A stretch of 64,000 nt of DNA from Gordonia mangrovi (GCF_024734075.1 NZ_CP102850.1:2046001-2110000), one strand, 5' to 3'; counted from the stretch's first letter, positions 45,671-55,427 are shown. Numbers and translations are program-made. The notes: generated by a model from the letters alone, not told the origin.

Positions 45671-46660
45671 TCACTCAGGTGACGGGGCGCTGACGCCCTT
45701 GCCGCCCCGCTTCGGGATGACATGCATGATCGCCACGATGATCGCGCCGATCACCAACCCGACGAGCGCGGAGACCACGGTCCCCGCCGTCCACGACAGG
45801 ACACCGCCGAACGAGTGGGACAACTCGTGGAACCAGTGCTCGATGTCGTGCAGACGGTCGGCGGGCCAATGGAAGCCGGCCTCGCCGACGTTGACGATCA
45901 GGATGTGGCCACCCACCCACAGCATCGCCGCGATACCCACCACGGTGAGGGTGGACATGATCTTCGGCATCGCCTTGACCAGACCGCGGCCGATGCGTTG
46001 GCTCGCCGTCGAGGTGCGCTGCGCCAGTGACAGTCCGACGTCGTCCATCTTGACGATCACCGCGACCACGCCGTAGACGAGGGCGGTGATGAGGAAGGCC
46101 ACCACGATCAGCACCAGCAGCCGGGTGAAGAACGGTTCGGATTCCACCGACGACAGCGAGATCACCATGATCTCCGCCGACAGGATGAGGTCGGTGCGGA
46201 TGGCGCCGGTGACCATCGACTTCTCGAGTTCCGGGCCCTTCAAGACCACGGGCACGTCATCGTCTTGGTGGCCGTGGCCCCCGCCGAGGGCTTCGTACAC
46301 CTTCTCGGCGCCCTCGTAGCACAGGAACAGGCCGCCGGCGATCAGCAGATACGGCAGCGCCTGCGGCAGGAACTGACTGAGGATCATCGCCACCGGCAGG
46401 ATGATCAGCAGCTTGTTGCGGATCGACCCGACGGCGATCTTGCGGACGATCGGCAGCTCGCGGTCGGGGGTGAAGCCGTGGACATACCGCGGTGTCACGG
46501 CCGTGTCGTCGACGACCACACCCGCCGCTTTGATGCTGGCCTTGCCGGCCGCCGCGCCGATGTCGTCGAGCGACGCCGCGGCCGCCCGCGTCAGGGTCGC
46601 GATGTCGTCCAACAGCGCAACGAGGCCACCGGCCACCAGAACCTCCAGGGTCAGACGCAC
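45671..46660 (-). CDS. DUF808-family membrane protein
   Basis: 329-residue membrane protein starting at GTG 46660. The opening GGLVALLDDIATLTRAAAAS and KAAGVVVDDTAVTPRYVHGF are typical of DUF808 (YedI). About six membrane spans (LIILPVAMILSQFLPQALPY; LLVLIVVAFLITALVYGVVA; VVSALVGLVIGAIIVAIMHV). Function of the family is unknown. Confidence 0.88.
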   Translation of the reverse strand: MRLTLEVLVAGGLVALLDDIATLTRAAAASLDDIGAAAGKASIKAAGVVVDDTAVTPRYVHGFTPDRELPIVRKIAVGSIRNKLLIILPVAMILSQFLPQALPYLLIAGGLFLCYEGAEKVYEALGGGHGHQDDDVPVVLKGPELEKSMVTGAIRTDLILSAEIMVISLSSVESEPFFTRLLVLIVVAFLITALVYGVVAVIVKMDDVGLSLAQRTSTASQRIGRGLVKAMPKIMSTLTVVGIAAMLWVGGHILIVNVGEAGFHWPADRLHDIEHWFHELSHSFGGVLSWTAGTVVSALVGLVIGAIIVAIMHVIPKRGGKGVSAPSPE

Positions 46661-46963
46661 GAGTCACCGATCAGTATGCCCGCACATGCCTCCCGCGGCG
46701 CTCGTCGAAGTGGCACCCCGCTGCCCGTCGACCCGAGGTGTCCTCCAAAGTCAATTCTGTGTCCCGTGATGTCAATACGGGGTTGGGCGAATTGGACAAT
46801 GATGTGGATCACACTGTGTGTCGAGTGAAAGGGGGTCCACAAGATGCGCTGCCGGACCGTGCCCTTCGCGAAACCGATCGCCTATGCCGCGGTGGAGTGC
46901 CACGCTCGAATGTGATGCGTCCACCCGCCGTCCCGACCCCGAACACCTGAAGGAGAAGTCTCG
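46661..46963. other. Divergent intergenic region
   Basis: 303 bp between the divergent DUF808 and FadD genes. It should hold both promoters, but I see no motif I can defend other than the FadD ribosome site AAGGAGAA. Confidence 0.5.
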
Positions 46964-48586
46964 ATGCTGAGCACCATGCAAGAAGCCCCGCTGTCGATCG
47001 CGCAGCTGCTGCGCCACGGCAGCACCGTTCACGGCGCCGCCGAGGTCGTCACCTGGACCGACGACGGCCCGCGTCGTCGCAGCTATGCCGACGTCGGCAA
47101 GCGATGCGCACAACTCGCGCACGCACTGCGCGGGCTGGGGGTGACCGGTGATCAGCGGGTCGGCACGTTCATGTGGAACAACGCCGAACACCTCGAGGCC
47201 TACCTGGCCATCCCATCCATGGGCGCGGTGCTACACACCCTGAACATCCGGTTGTTCCCCGAGCAACTGGTGTTCGTGGCCAATCACGGCGAAGACCACG
47301 TCATCATCGTCGACCCCACCCTGGTGCCGCTGCTCAACCCGCAGCTGGCGCAGTTGGAGACGGTCAAGCACATCATCGTGACCGGCAACTCCACCGCGGG
47401 AGTCGAAGCGCCCGAAGGGGTGCAGGTGCACTCCTACGAGGCGTTGATCGCCGACCAGCCGACCGAGTTCGACTGGCCCGAGGTGGACGAACGCTCAGCC
47501 GCCGCCATGTGCTATACCTCGGGCACCACCGGCGACCCGAAAGGTGTTGCCTACTCCCATCGTTCGATCTACATGCACTCGATGCAGGTGTGCATGACCG
47601 ACGGCCCCGCACTCAAACAGGGCGATCGGGCGCTCGCCGTGGTGCCGCAGTTCCACGCCATGTCGTGGGGACTTCCCTACGCGGCGTTCATGATCGGTGC
47701 GTCGTTGATCATGCCCGACCGGTTCCTGCAGCCCGAACCCCTCGCCGCGCTGATCGCCGCCGAGAAGCCCAACTTCTCCGCCGCGGTGCCCACCATCTGG
47801 CAGGGCCTGCACCAGTACCTCGAAGCGCATCCGCAGGACATCTCCTTCATGAAGGATGTGCTGATCGGCGGATCGGCGGTGCCGCCGTCGCTGATGCACA
47901 CCTTCGAGGAGGACCACGGGGTGCAGGTGCTGCACGCGTGGGGTATGACCGAGACGTCGCCGCTCGGTTCGGTGGCGCGGCCGCCTGCCGACACCGAGGG
48001 CGAGGAGCGTTGGCGCTACCGCTACACCCAGGGTCGGTTCCCGGCGTCGGTGCAGGCCCGCCTGGTCGACGACCTCGGCGAACCCGTTGCGCACGACGGC
48101 AAGAGCGTCGGCGAACTCGAGGTCCGCGGCCCGTGGATCACCGGCTCCTACTACGGCGTCGACGCGCCGGAGAAGTTCCAGGACGGCTGGCTGCGCACCG
48201 GCGACGTCGGCACCATCACCCCCGACGGGTACCTCACCCTGACCGACCGCACCAAGGACATCATCAAGTCCGGCGGCGAATGGATCTCCTCGGTGGACCT
48301 GGAGAACGCCGTGATGGGCCACCCCGACGTCATCGAGGCAGCCGTCATCGGCATCCCCGACGCCAAGTGGGATGAGCGGCCACTGGTCGCGGTGGTGTTG
48401 CGCGAGGGCTCCGACGCCACCGCCGACACCCTGCGCGAGTTCCTGTCCGACAAGGTCGCCAAGTGGCAGCTGCCGGAGAACTGGACCGTCATCCAGGAAG
48501 TGCCCAAGACCAGCGTCGGCAAGTTCGACAAGAAGCGCCTTCGCTCGCAGTACCAGGACGGCGACCTCGACGTGACGCGGATCTGA
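46964..48586 (+). CDS. Fatty-acyl-CoA ligase (FadD type)
   Basis: 540-residue ANL-superfamily ligase that activates a carboxylic acid with ATP and CoA. The P-loop is CYTSGTTGDPKGVAYSHRS near residue 182. The aromatic/adenylate motif is HAWGMTETSP, the hinge motif is GWLRTGDVGTITPDGYLTLT, and the C-terminal lysine motif is VPKTSVGKFDKKRLR. Full length for a medium/long-chain enzyme. ATG 46964 follows AAGGAGAA. Single-gene unit with a palindromic repeat 33 bp after the stop. Confidence 0.92.
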   Translation: MLSTMQEAPLSIAQLLRHGSTVHGAAEVVTWTDDGPRRRSYADVGKRCAQLAHALRGLGVTGDQRVGTFMWNNAEHLEAYLAIPSMGAVLHTLNIRLFPEQLVFVANHGEDHVIIVDPTLVPLLNPQLAQLETVKHIIVTGNSTAGVEAPEGVQVHSYEALIADQPTEFDWPEVDERSAAAMCYTSGTTGDPKGVAYSHRSIYMHSMQVCMTDGPALKQGDRALAVVPQFHAMSWGLPYAAFMIGASLIMPDRFLQPEPLAALIAAEKPNFSAAVPTIWQGLHQYLEAHPQDISFMKDVLIGGSAVPPSLMHTFEEDHGVQVLHAWGMTETSPLGSVARPPADTEGEERWRYRYTQGRFPASVQARLVDDLGEPVAHDGKSVGELEVRGPWITGSYYGVDAPEKFQDGWLRTGDVGTITPDGYLTLTDRTKDIIKSGGEWISSVDLENAVMGHPDVIEAAVIGIPDAKWDERPLVAVVLREGSDATADTLREFLSDKVAKWQLPENWTVIQEVPKTSVGKFDKKRLRSQYQDGDLDVTRI

Positions 48587-48619
48587 GGCGCGGGTCTCTG
48601 CCGGCCGCGGGCCGGAGTG

Positions 48620-48699
48620 TTCGTCCCCCGGGTGTTGTTTCATCCGCCGACTGCGGTCGGCGGGTGAGGCGATACCCGGGGGACGAATTGTGTTGGGGC
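48620..48699. repeat. 80-bp palindromic repeat, copy 1
   Basis: Outer arms TTCGTCCCCCGGGT (48620-48633) and ACCCGGGGGACGAA (48674-48687) are perfect inverses. An inner stem CCGCCGAC/GTCGGCGG is also perfect. The tail TTGTGTTGGGGC completes the unit. A second copy of equal length lies at 53761-53840. It may work as a terminator after fadD. Confidence 0.85.
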
Positions 48700-48740
48700 G
48701 GAGGCTCTGAGCAAGACCCCGAGGCGTTGTCGCGCGCGAG

Positions 48741-49451
48741 TCACCGGAATCGGTTGACTCGCTGAATTGCCCCACCCGCGGCGGCAACGTACTCCTCGAG
48801 CTCCACCAGTACTGATTCGAGATTGGGACCGTAGTATGCCAGCTGGATCTGCATCAACCGCGGATATGGTTCGACTGCCGTGGCCGCCGGTTGAATGTGC
48901 AACTTGCCGCTTCGGAATACTACGCAGTCGGCGGCCACAAGCTCCTCCATCGATAAGCTGTGCGCCTTGCCGTCGGTGGCGATCCAGCGCATACCATCGG
49001 GCGTCAACCGCAAGTGCGCATTCGACCGAGCCGACCGCCACGACGAGATCGGCATCGCGATTGTGGTGGCGACAGCGAGCACCACCACCACGGCGGTCTG
49101 GATATCGTCACGCAGGGTGGCTGAGTCACCGAGAGCCAAGTACAGAAGGACTGTTCCGATAGCGCTGAGGACACAGATGGCAGCGATGACGAGAGGTTCG
49201 ATCACCGGCAACACATTGCGGGGTATGTGGTGCGAATCCAGCTGATAGACGGTCGCGTCCGGGTCAGTATGCACGAGCCGATCAAGACTGAGGATCACAA
49301 AGGTGCCGAACAGACACGCCATGACACCTGCGCCCACCGTTCCGGTCAGGCTGCGCGCCGGGTCAAATGCGGCTACAAAGGCCACCGCGGCTGCTGCCGC
49401 AGCCGCGACCGCGAGAACACCCACAAGAACGTACACGACGCCGGGACGCAT
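48741..49451 (-). CDS. Multi-pass membrane protein with PH-like domain, paralogue A
   Basis: 236 residues from ATG 49451 (GGAGG upstream). Four membrane spans in two hairpins (VYVLVGVLAVAAAAAAAVAF; VIAAICVLSAIGTVLLYLAL), then a cytoplasmic PH-like domain (HLRLTPDGMRWIATDGKAHS; YGPNLESVLVELEEYVAAAG) ending IQRVNRFR. It is paralogous to the next gene upstream: same layout and same C-terminus. Downstream of a large secreted protein gene; I infer an immunity role. Confidence 0.7.
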   Translation of the reverse strand: MRPGVVYVLVGVLAVAAAAAAAVAFVAAFDPARSLTGTVGAGVMACLFGTFVILSLDRLVHTDPDATVYQLDSHHIPRNVLPVIEPLVIAAICVLSAIGTVLLYLALGDSATLRDDIQTAVVVVLAVATTIAMPISSWRSARSNAHLRLTPDGMRWIATDGKAHSLSMEELVAADCVVFRSGKLHIQPAATAVEPYPRLMQIQLAYYGPNLESVLVELEEYVAAAGGAIQRVNRFR

Positions 49452-49515
49452 CGGGGTTCCTCCAATTTCCGGAAACTGCACCCCAATTGCCGGGCACGGG
49501 TAGCGGAGTTCTGGA

Positions 49516-50217
49516 TCAGCGGAATCGATTGACTCGTTGTATCGATCCCCCTGCGGCGGTCAAATAGTCGTCGAGGGCTTGTAGCACGGATTCGAGATTC
49601 GGACCGTAGTTGACCAGTCGGATTAGCACGCGATCAGAATGTGCCGGCGATGGGACCACAGCGATTCGCAGGTTGCCATTCCGGTACGCGCGGCATTCTG
49701 CTTGAACGAGTTCGTCGATCGACAGAAAGTGCGCCCGACCGCCAGTAGTGACCCAATGCAGCCCATCAGGTCCGAACCGCAGATGCGCCCCCGAACCCGC
49801 GGCGCGCCATGACCAGATCGGCATCGCGATGACGGCGACCACCATGACCACGGTGATCACGACAACTTGGATATGATCACGCACAGTCGCCGCATCGCCG
49901 AACGCAATGTTGACGAGAACCAAACCAGCTCCGCCTGATGAATACACAAGAGCAAGAAGAAGAGGCTCGACGACCGGCAACGAGTTGCGCCCAATACAGC
50001 CGGTGTCGAGCCAGTAGACAGTCGCACTCGGATCGGCACGCCAGAGTCGTGATGCCAGGATCCATACGAGTACGCCGACACTACTTGCACACGCCACCAT
50101 TCCGACCGCACCCGAGACGCTTCCGCGCATAAAAAGGAAGAGGAATGCTCCGACAAGCAGACCGCTGACGATAAGGACCAGCATCCCGAGGAACGCGAAC
50201 ATCACACCTGGACGCAA
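49516..50217 (-). CDS. Multi-pass membrane protein with PH-like domain, paralogue B
   Basis: 233 residues if started at TTG 50217, which aligns with paralogue A (LRPGVMFAFLG vs MRPGVVYVLVG) and has GGAG at proper spacing; GTG 50244 is the alternative. Four spans, then HLRFGPDGLHWVTTGGRAHF and YGPNLESVLQALDDYLTAAG, ending IQRVNRFR as in paralogue A. A tandem duplication, as often seen for immunity genes. Confidence 0.7.
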   Translation of the reverse strand: MRPGVMFAFLGMLVLIVSGLLVGAFLFLFMRGSVSGAVGMVACASSVGVLVWILASRLWRADPSATVYWLDTGCIGRNSLPVVEPLLLALVYSSGGAGLVLVNIAFGDAATVRDHIQVVVITVVMVVAVIAMPIWSWRAAGSGAHLRFGPDGLHWVTTGGRAHFLSIDELVQAECRAYRNGNLRIAVVPSPAHSDRVLIRLVNYGPNLESVLQALDDYLTAAGGSIQRVNRFR

Positions 50218-50247
50218 AGCAAATCTCCATGAGTTCCATAGCACGGA

Positions 50248-52494
50248 CTAGCTGAGAAGCCAGTACGCGCCTTTGACTACACCGTAGACAATCGCCCCCA
50301 CAATGAGTCCGGCGGCGGCCGCAGGCGCGAAGGCCACGCCAGCCATCGTGGCAGCAAACCCCACCCCCGCACCCGCACCCCACGCGGCACCATTTTGAAC
50401 ATAGGCTTGCGTCCGCGGTGTTCCGGTACCGGTGTCCATCTCGGCGCCCAATATCGCACCAGCCGGACCGAACGCACGACCTCCCCAACGGACCGCTCCT
50501 GCGCCCAGTGTTCTCGGCACCTGCCAGCCTTTCACCGCTCCGGGTGTGGCCAAGGCTTCGATGAAGCTGCCGTGGGCGGCAATGGTACTCGTCGCAAGCA
50601 CGCCCAGAACCGACGGCAGATCCAGGACCGCGCCACTCGCGGGGTCGACGAGGGCGGGTTTCCCGTCGGGGTCTTTGCCTGTGCGGAACTCGACTCGCGT
50701 ACCGTCTGCAAGAACGCGGACGCCACTGCCGTCCGGGCGGAGTTCGAGTTGCTCACCGTTCGCGAACTGCGTTGTCGCAACACCGCTGTCGTCATACTTC
50801 GTCAGTGACCAGATACCCTCGTTCACATCAGGATTGAGGACGGATCCGTCGGAGAAGACGTACAGCAGATCGCCGTTCTCCGTTACTCGAGCGCTCGACG
50901 CAGTGATCTCAGTCTCTGTGCCGTCTGGAGCCGTCTCCACCCGGTAGTACTCGAGACTCCCATCCGAGCTTGTGCGCTGATTGATGACCCCGACGTCCTC
51001 GCCGAGGTAGTTGTTGCGTACCCAGTCGTCGTATCCGAGAGACTGCCCAGGCGCCGGCTCTGCGCCGGCAGTGCTCTGATCGCCATCGGTGGTGATCCCA
51101 CGGGGCGCATTGTCTGGTTCCGCTTGCCACGGTGCGACCAGATCACCGAGTGCTTCGGTGTCGCTCTGGTCGGTCTGCTGCTGGGCGCCACCCACCAGGG
51201 GGTTGGCCTGCGCCACTTCATCGGAGACGCCGTCGGCCTCGGCCGTCGCATTGGGTGGTGCATCCGCAGAGAGCATGCTGCCAAGAGCATCATCACCAGC
51301 GTCGAGCGGCGCCTGGCTCGACCGCGTCTCGGTGAGCGGGTCACCGTGTTCTGCCTCGTACTGACTGATCGTGTCGCGCTGCTGTTCTTGCTCGGGAGTG
51401 TAGGGCCCCGTGGGAGGCGCGGAGAGTCTTGCATCCCAGTATTCGGTCTCCGTGGGATCAGCCAGGATCGGGTACACGGCATCGTCGTCTGGCCTGACGT
51501 GCTGGACAAGGTTGCCCTCGGCATCGGTGGAGTACCAGGTGTGTTGAGGGCGGCCGGTCGAGTCGAAGGCCCACGGGCTCGCGACTTCCTGTACTGCGTT
51601 TCCGTCCTGGTCGACAACGGTTGCTGACCCGTCGGCGTTGATGACTGTCTGGCCACCGCTGGGCACGTCCATTTCGAAGTGGTAGGCGCGCGGACTGGCG
51701 CTGTCGTGAATCAGTACCAGACGACTCGGACCGACTGTGCCCCTTGTGGAACCGCCCGGTTTGAGGAATCTCATCCCGTCGAGCCGGGTACGTGGACTGG
51801 CTACCGCGAGCGCCGCGGCCCCGGCGAGGAGCCACAGTGGCAACGGGATATCGGAGCCGCGGCCGCCGGCCGGCAGCAACGCTCCCGTGCCTTCGACAGT
51901 CTCCGACATCGGCGCGCGCGGGCCGACGTCCTTGTCGTCGCCGCGCACCACGACATCTGGGACAGCCGAGGTAGTCGCACCACTGTTCTCCGGCGACGTG
52001 TCGACAGAGGTAGCTGCAGGTCCCTGATCTCGTTGCGGTGCTGATGAATTCGGACTGGGCTCGCGAGTTGCGCGGCTTTCGCGAGAGGGCGAGCCGGGAA
52101 CGTCCACGATTGGAACCCCGTTGCCTTCACCGGGTCCGGGGCCGGGACTGCCTGCAATGCCGGGCCCCCCGCCCGCGTCGCCATGTGCATATCCGGCGGA
52201 GGGCGGTGGGGTGTTCTGCGTAGGGGGTGGCGAATAGGTGGGCACACTGATGCACGGCCACGCCGGACCGTACTGTTCTCGCATCTGATCACACAGCGCG
52301 TCCGCACGCGCCTCTGGGGGAGCGAGTGCACCAGCCACCAGGGAAACAACCCCAGCGACGAGGAGGCTCGTCGTCAGCACTACGGCGCGTAACCAACCGC
52401 GGCACCGTCCACAGGTCGTGATGACATTCGCGGTCGTTGAGACGCTCGCCGCCAACTCGGCGCACCGCCCTGCCGCTCCGCGTCGCAGAGTCAT
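50248..52494 (-). CDS. Large secreted protein with C-terminal glycine-zipper domain
   Basis: 748 residues. N-terminal signal (VVLTTSLLVAGVVSLVAGAL), Pro/Gly-rich segment, a membrane span (PLWLLAGAAALAVAS), then a long region with bacterial-toxin-style strand repeats (TVVDQDGNAVQEVASPWAFD; HTWYSTDAEGNLVQHVRPDD). The C-terminal ~90 residues are a Gly/Ala-rich hydrophobic zipper (AAWGAGAGVGFAATMAGVAF; AAAAGLIVGAIVYGVVKGAY). It overlaps the upstream small membrane gene by 4 bp, and two PH-like membrane genes follow. The layout suggests an exported membrane-active effector. No enzymatic motif seen. Confidence 0.75.
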   Translation of the reverse strand: MTLRRGAAGRCAELAASVSTTANVITTCGRCRGWLRAVVLTTSLLVAGVVSLVAGALAPPEARADALCDQMREQYGPAWPCISVPTYSPPPTQNTPPPSAGYAHGDAGGGPGIAGSPGPGPGEGNGVPIVDVPGSPSRESRATREPSPNSSAPQRDQGPAATSVDTSPENSGATTSAVPDVVVRGDDKDVGPRAPMSETVEGTGALLPAGGRGSDIPLPLWLLAGAAALAVASPRTRLDGMRFLKPGGSTRGTVGPSRLVLIHDSASPRAYHFEMDVPSGGQTVINADGSATVVDQDGNAVQEVASPWAFDSTGRPQHTWYSTDAEGNLVQHVRPDDDAVYPILADPTETEYWDARLSAPPTGPYTPEQEQQRDTISQYEAEHGDPLTETRSSQAPLDAGDDALGSMLSADAPPNATAEADGVSDEVAQANPLVGGAQQQTDQSDTEALGDLVAPWQAEPDNAPRGITTDGDQSTAGAEPAPGQSLGYDDWVRNNYLGEDVGVINQRTSSDGSLEYYRVETAPDGTETEITASSARVTENGDLLYVFSDGSVLNPDVNEGIWSLTKYDDSGVATTQFANGEQLELRPDGSGVRVLADGTRVEFRTGKDPDGKPALVDPASGAVLDLPSVLGVLATSTIAAHGSFIEALATPGAVKGWQVPRTLGAGAVRWGGRAFGPAGAILGAEMDTGTGTPRTQAYVQNGAAWGAGAGVGFAATMAGVAFAPAAAAGLIVGAIVYGVVKGAYWLLS

Positions 52495-52784
52495 CGATTG
52501 CGGATTCTCGCGAGCACCAAGTCAACACCAGCCCAGAACCAGCGTCCCGCGATCGACATGACCAAGAAGAAGATGAGGAACACCGCTACCTGCCCCCATC
52601 GGTCCGCCCACTCGGCCATATTCGACAGGTTGGCCGCCACGATGACCAGTAGTACGCAGCCGACAACGAAGAGAGACCCCGACACCATCGTGGCCCGCTG
52701 ACCGCTCGACGCGGCTGGTTCGTCATGGTCGGGCTCATTGCCGGACTCCGCACCACGGGTCACGGATGTCTGCGCTCTCGTCAC
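52491..52784 (-). CDS. Small two-span membrane protein
   Basis: 97 residues from GTG 52784. A polar N-terminus is followed by spans GSLFVVGCVLLVIVAANL and VAVFLIFFLVMSIAGRWFWA. Coupled (ATGA) to the large secreted protein gene, so perhaps an export or anchoring partner. Family unknown. Confidence 0.65.
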   Translation of the reverse strand: MTRAQTSVTRGAESGNEPDHDEPAASSGQRATMVSGSLFVVGCVLLVIVAANLSNMAEWADRWGQVAVFLIFFLVMSIAGRWFWAGVDLVLARIRNR

Positions 52785-52883
52785 GATTGTTTGCCTTTCG
52801 AAGCAGAACTGGTCAGTCCGGCGAGTCGCCACCAAGGCGGACGGGCTGCGCCGCCGCGCGTCAGCGCGTCACACTTCGGCTGA

Positions 52884-53546
52884 CTACAGGTAGTGAGGCT
52901 TGCCGTAGACGTTGACCGTGGTGTCGTTTGCCGGTGTGGAAATGGCGACGGTCACGTACGCCCGCACGGCGACGGGACCGAGACACCCATCGACCTTGAC
53001 ATGCACCCCATCGACAGTGAGTCCACCCGTAGCACCTGTAAGGGTCTTGGTGCCGAACGGGACGTCGGCAATCGTGCCCGGCTTGAGAGTGGTCGCGACG
53101 TTCGGCATGGCCTGCGCGCCAACGATCAGCGCGGGCGGCCACGATATCGCCATCTGAGCGGTCGGTCCTGCCGTCACGCCCAAGGCCAGACCGGAAGTGA
53201 CATCGATGTTGCAGCCGACTTGAAAGCCCGCAGTAACAGTGCCCGCCGTCACAGGCTCGCCACCGGAGCCCGCGATGTGTCCCGCTCCGCGCAGCGACAG
53301 AAACCCTTCGCGTGTCCACGGCGACTGATTCAGGGGCGCGACACTGTGGACCTTCTCCTGGGACTTCACCGCGGTGACACGCCAGCCATCCGCCGTCAAC
53401 TTCGACACCCGCTGGTCAGCAAAAGCATTCGGCGCCCCAGACGCGATGCCAGCTGGCACAGCCGTTGATGCCAACATGCCAGTCACCACCGTCAGAGCCG
53501 CCGCCACGCATCGCAGCACGCAGCGTCGGCCATCCCCCATGATCAT
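52884..53546 (-). CDS. MspA-family porin, second copy
   Basis: 220 residues from ATG 53546 (strong GGGGGGCGG upstream). Signal VLRCVAAALTVVTGMLASTA. The mature part matches MspA with WRVTAVKSQEKVHSVAPLNQ, REGFLSLRGAGHIAGSG, FQVGCNIDVTSGLALGVTAG and AVRAYVTVAISTPANDTTVN. It keeps two cysteines (GCNID; DGCLGP) typical of the Gordonia/Nocardia-type MspA homologues. Forms outer-membrane channels. Paralogue of the porin at 26687. Confidence 0.85.
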   Translation of the reverse strand: MIMGDGRRCVLRCVAAALTVVTGMLASTAVPAGIASGAPNAFADQRVSKLTADGWRVTAVKSQEKVHSVAPLNQSPWTREGFLSLRGAGHIAGSGGEPVTAGTVTAGFQVGCNIDVTSGLALGVTAGPTAQMAISWPPALIVGAQAMPNVATTLKPGTIADVPFGTKTLTGATGGLTVDGVHVKVDGCLGPVAVRAYVTVAISTPANDTTVNVYGKPHYL

Positions 53547-53760
53547 CCGCCCCCCAAATGAGTATTCGCCAATGAATACTAGAACTTCATCATGGCACAT
53601 ATTGTCGTGGCACCGACCTGCCCACCTTTGTGACTGAGACAACAACTCCTCGAGAAGGTTCAGCGAACTGCAGGTACTCCTCGCTGAGTTTCCGCACACG
53701 AGTCCAGACCCCCCCGACCGACAGAACCCGGACGCGCGCAAGCGACACCGCACGCGACGG

Positions 53761-53840
53761 TTCGTCCCCCGGGTGTTGTTTCGTCCACCAACTGCAGGCG
53801 GAGGGTGAGGCGATACCCGGGGGACGAATTGTGTTGGGGC
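53761..53840. repeat. 80-bp palindromic repeat, copy 2
   Basis: Same unit as at 48620: arms TTCGTCCCCCGGGT (53761-53774) and ACCCGGGGGACGAA (53815-53828), same tail. The inner stem is degraded (CCACCAAC vs GGCGGAGG). It abuts the stop of the epimerase gene, so may terminate it. Confidence 0.85.
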
Positions 53841-55220
53841 TCAGTTCCCAAGCAGGTCGGCGAGCGCGTCGTCGAGGTGCGGGAAGCGGAACTCGAACCC
53901 GACGTCGTCGAGCACCTGCGACCGGGCGCGTCGGCCGGTGAGCCCGAGCGCGGGGTCGGTGCGCAGCGCGATGGCGCCGAGCCGCAGCAGCGGGGCGGGG
54001 GTCGGTGGGGCCGGTGGACGGTGCAGTGTCCGCCGCAACGCCGCCATCAGCTCGGCGTTGCGCACCGGGTGCGGGCTGGCGCCGACGACGACCCCGTCCG
54101 GGATGACGAGCTCGGGGTCGAGACCCAGTGCGGCGCGGGCGATCGCCAGCCAGTCGTCGACGTGGATCCAGCTGAACCACTGACGGCCCGATCCGACTCG
54201 ACCACCGAGCCCGACGCGGGTCAGGTCGGCGAGACGTTTCATCGCGGGTGCCTGATTGTCGAGGACGATGGAGGTGCGCAGGGTGACCAGATGATCGGCG
54301 TTCGCACCCGCGACCGCGTCCTCCCACGGTCGCGCGACGCCGGTCATCTGCGGCAGGCCCTCGGGGACGGGGGTGGTCTCGGTGCACCACTGCTCGCCCG
54401 CGTCGCTCCAGATGGCGGTGGTGCTGGCCTGCAGCCAGTGCGCGATCGGGGTGTCGCGGAGTCTCGAGGCAGCCACCAGCGCGCGGGTCGCGTCGACGCG
54501 GCTGTCCCGCAGCAGTGCGATGTTGCGTTGCGTCGGACGACAATCCACCAACTTGCCGGCGAGGTTCACCACCGCGACCGGACGGTCGGTCACGAGGATG
54601 TCGGCCCACGCGCCGACGGTACGGCCGTCCCATTCGATCTGCTCGAACGGCGACGTCGAATCGACGCTGCGGGTGAGGATCACCGGTCGATGCCCGCGAC
54701 ACGCAAGGTCGGCGGCCAGATGCTGTCCGAGGGCGCCGCTGCCACCGGCCAGTACGACGGTCAGTGCGTCGTTGGCCGGTGCGAGGCCGGCGAGCCGAGC
54801 GAGGCGGGCGAGGTCGACACGGTCGGTCAGGTGTGGGACGGCAGATCGGAGGGCGCGGCTCACCGGTCCGGATGTGGCTGTCACGGTGACCTTTTCGGAG
54901 ACAACACACCCGCCATCGGCCGGTGCGAGGTGGAAGTCGATGACCGTCGCCCCTACCGGTTCCTTCTGCGTCAGCTGCAGACGACGGCCAGGGTCGTAGC
55001 CGGTGATGGTGAACGGTGGCGCGAGGCGTCGATGCAGTGGTCCGGCAACGCGATGCGTCTGGACGTAGGAGCCTTCGGTGCCGACGGCAATCGCGTCGTC
55101 GACGGTCACCGATCGATACCCGCTGTGCCACTCGGGCAGTCGTGACGGATCACCGAGAATCCGCCAGAGCGAGTCGGCGTCGAGGGCAATGAATTGGGAG
55201 TACGACGTTGTACTGGCCAT
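53841..55220 (-). CDS. TIGR01777-family NAD(P)-dependent epimerase with SRPBCC domain
   Basis: 459 residues. Residues ~1-140 are an SRPBCC-type domain (TTSYSQFIALDADSLWRILG). An SDR/epimerase Rossmann fold follows (VVLAGGSGALGQHLAADLAC). Family signatures are AVVNLAGKLVDCRPTQRNIA, LRDSRVDATRALVAA and WFSWIHVDDWLAIARAAL. The C-terminal part ends HLDDALADLLGN. Substrate unknown for the family. Complete. Confidence 0.9.
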   Translation of the reverse strand: MASTTSYSQFIALDADSLWRILGDPSRLPEWHSGYRSVTVDDAIAVGTEGSYVQTHRVAGPLHRRLAPPFTITGYDPGRRLQLTQKEPVGATVIDFHLAPADGGCVVSEKVTVTATSGPVSRALRSAVPHLTDRVDLARLARLAGLAPANDALTVVLAGGSGALGQHLAADLACRGHRPVILTRSVDSTSPFEQIEWDGRTVGAWADILVTDRPVAVVNLAGKLVDCRPTQRNIALLRDSRVDATRALVAASRLRDTPIAHWLQASTTAIWSDAGEQWCTETTPVPEGLPQMTGVARPWEDAVAGANADHLVTLRTSIVLDNQAPAMKRLADLTRVGLGGRVGSGRQWFSWIHVDDWLAIARAALGLDPELVIPDGVVVGASPHPVRNAELMAALRRTLHRPPAPPTPAPLLRLGAIALRTDPALGLTGRRARSQVLDDVGFEFRFPHLDDALADLLGN

Positions 55221-55427
55221 GTCTCACGGTAGGCCTGCATGGCCCCGATGGGCGCTGTCGCGTTTGTCACGTTGACGCGGGAGGTGTACGCCAGTTTCGA
55301 GACGTACTCCGCCGACCGCCGTAGCCTCGGCCGAACAAATGACGCCCTGATCACCCCTCAAGTCCGCCATGTCCGAATTGGTATGCTCCCTCCGACAACG
55401 GGCGGGACTGACTTTTCGGGGGTATCA

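Noticed and set aside
53805-55145. 446-codon open frame on the plus strand
   Set aside because: Antisense to the TIGR01777 epimerase, whose motifs are unmistakable.
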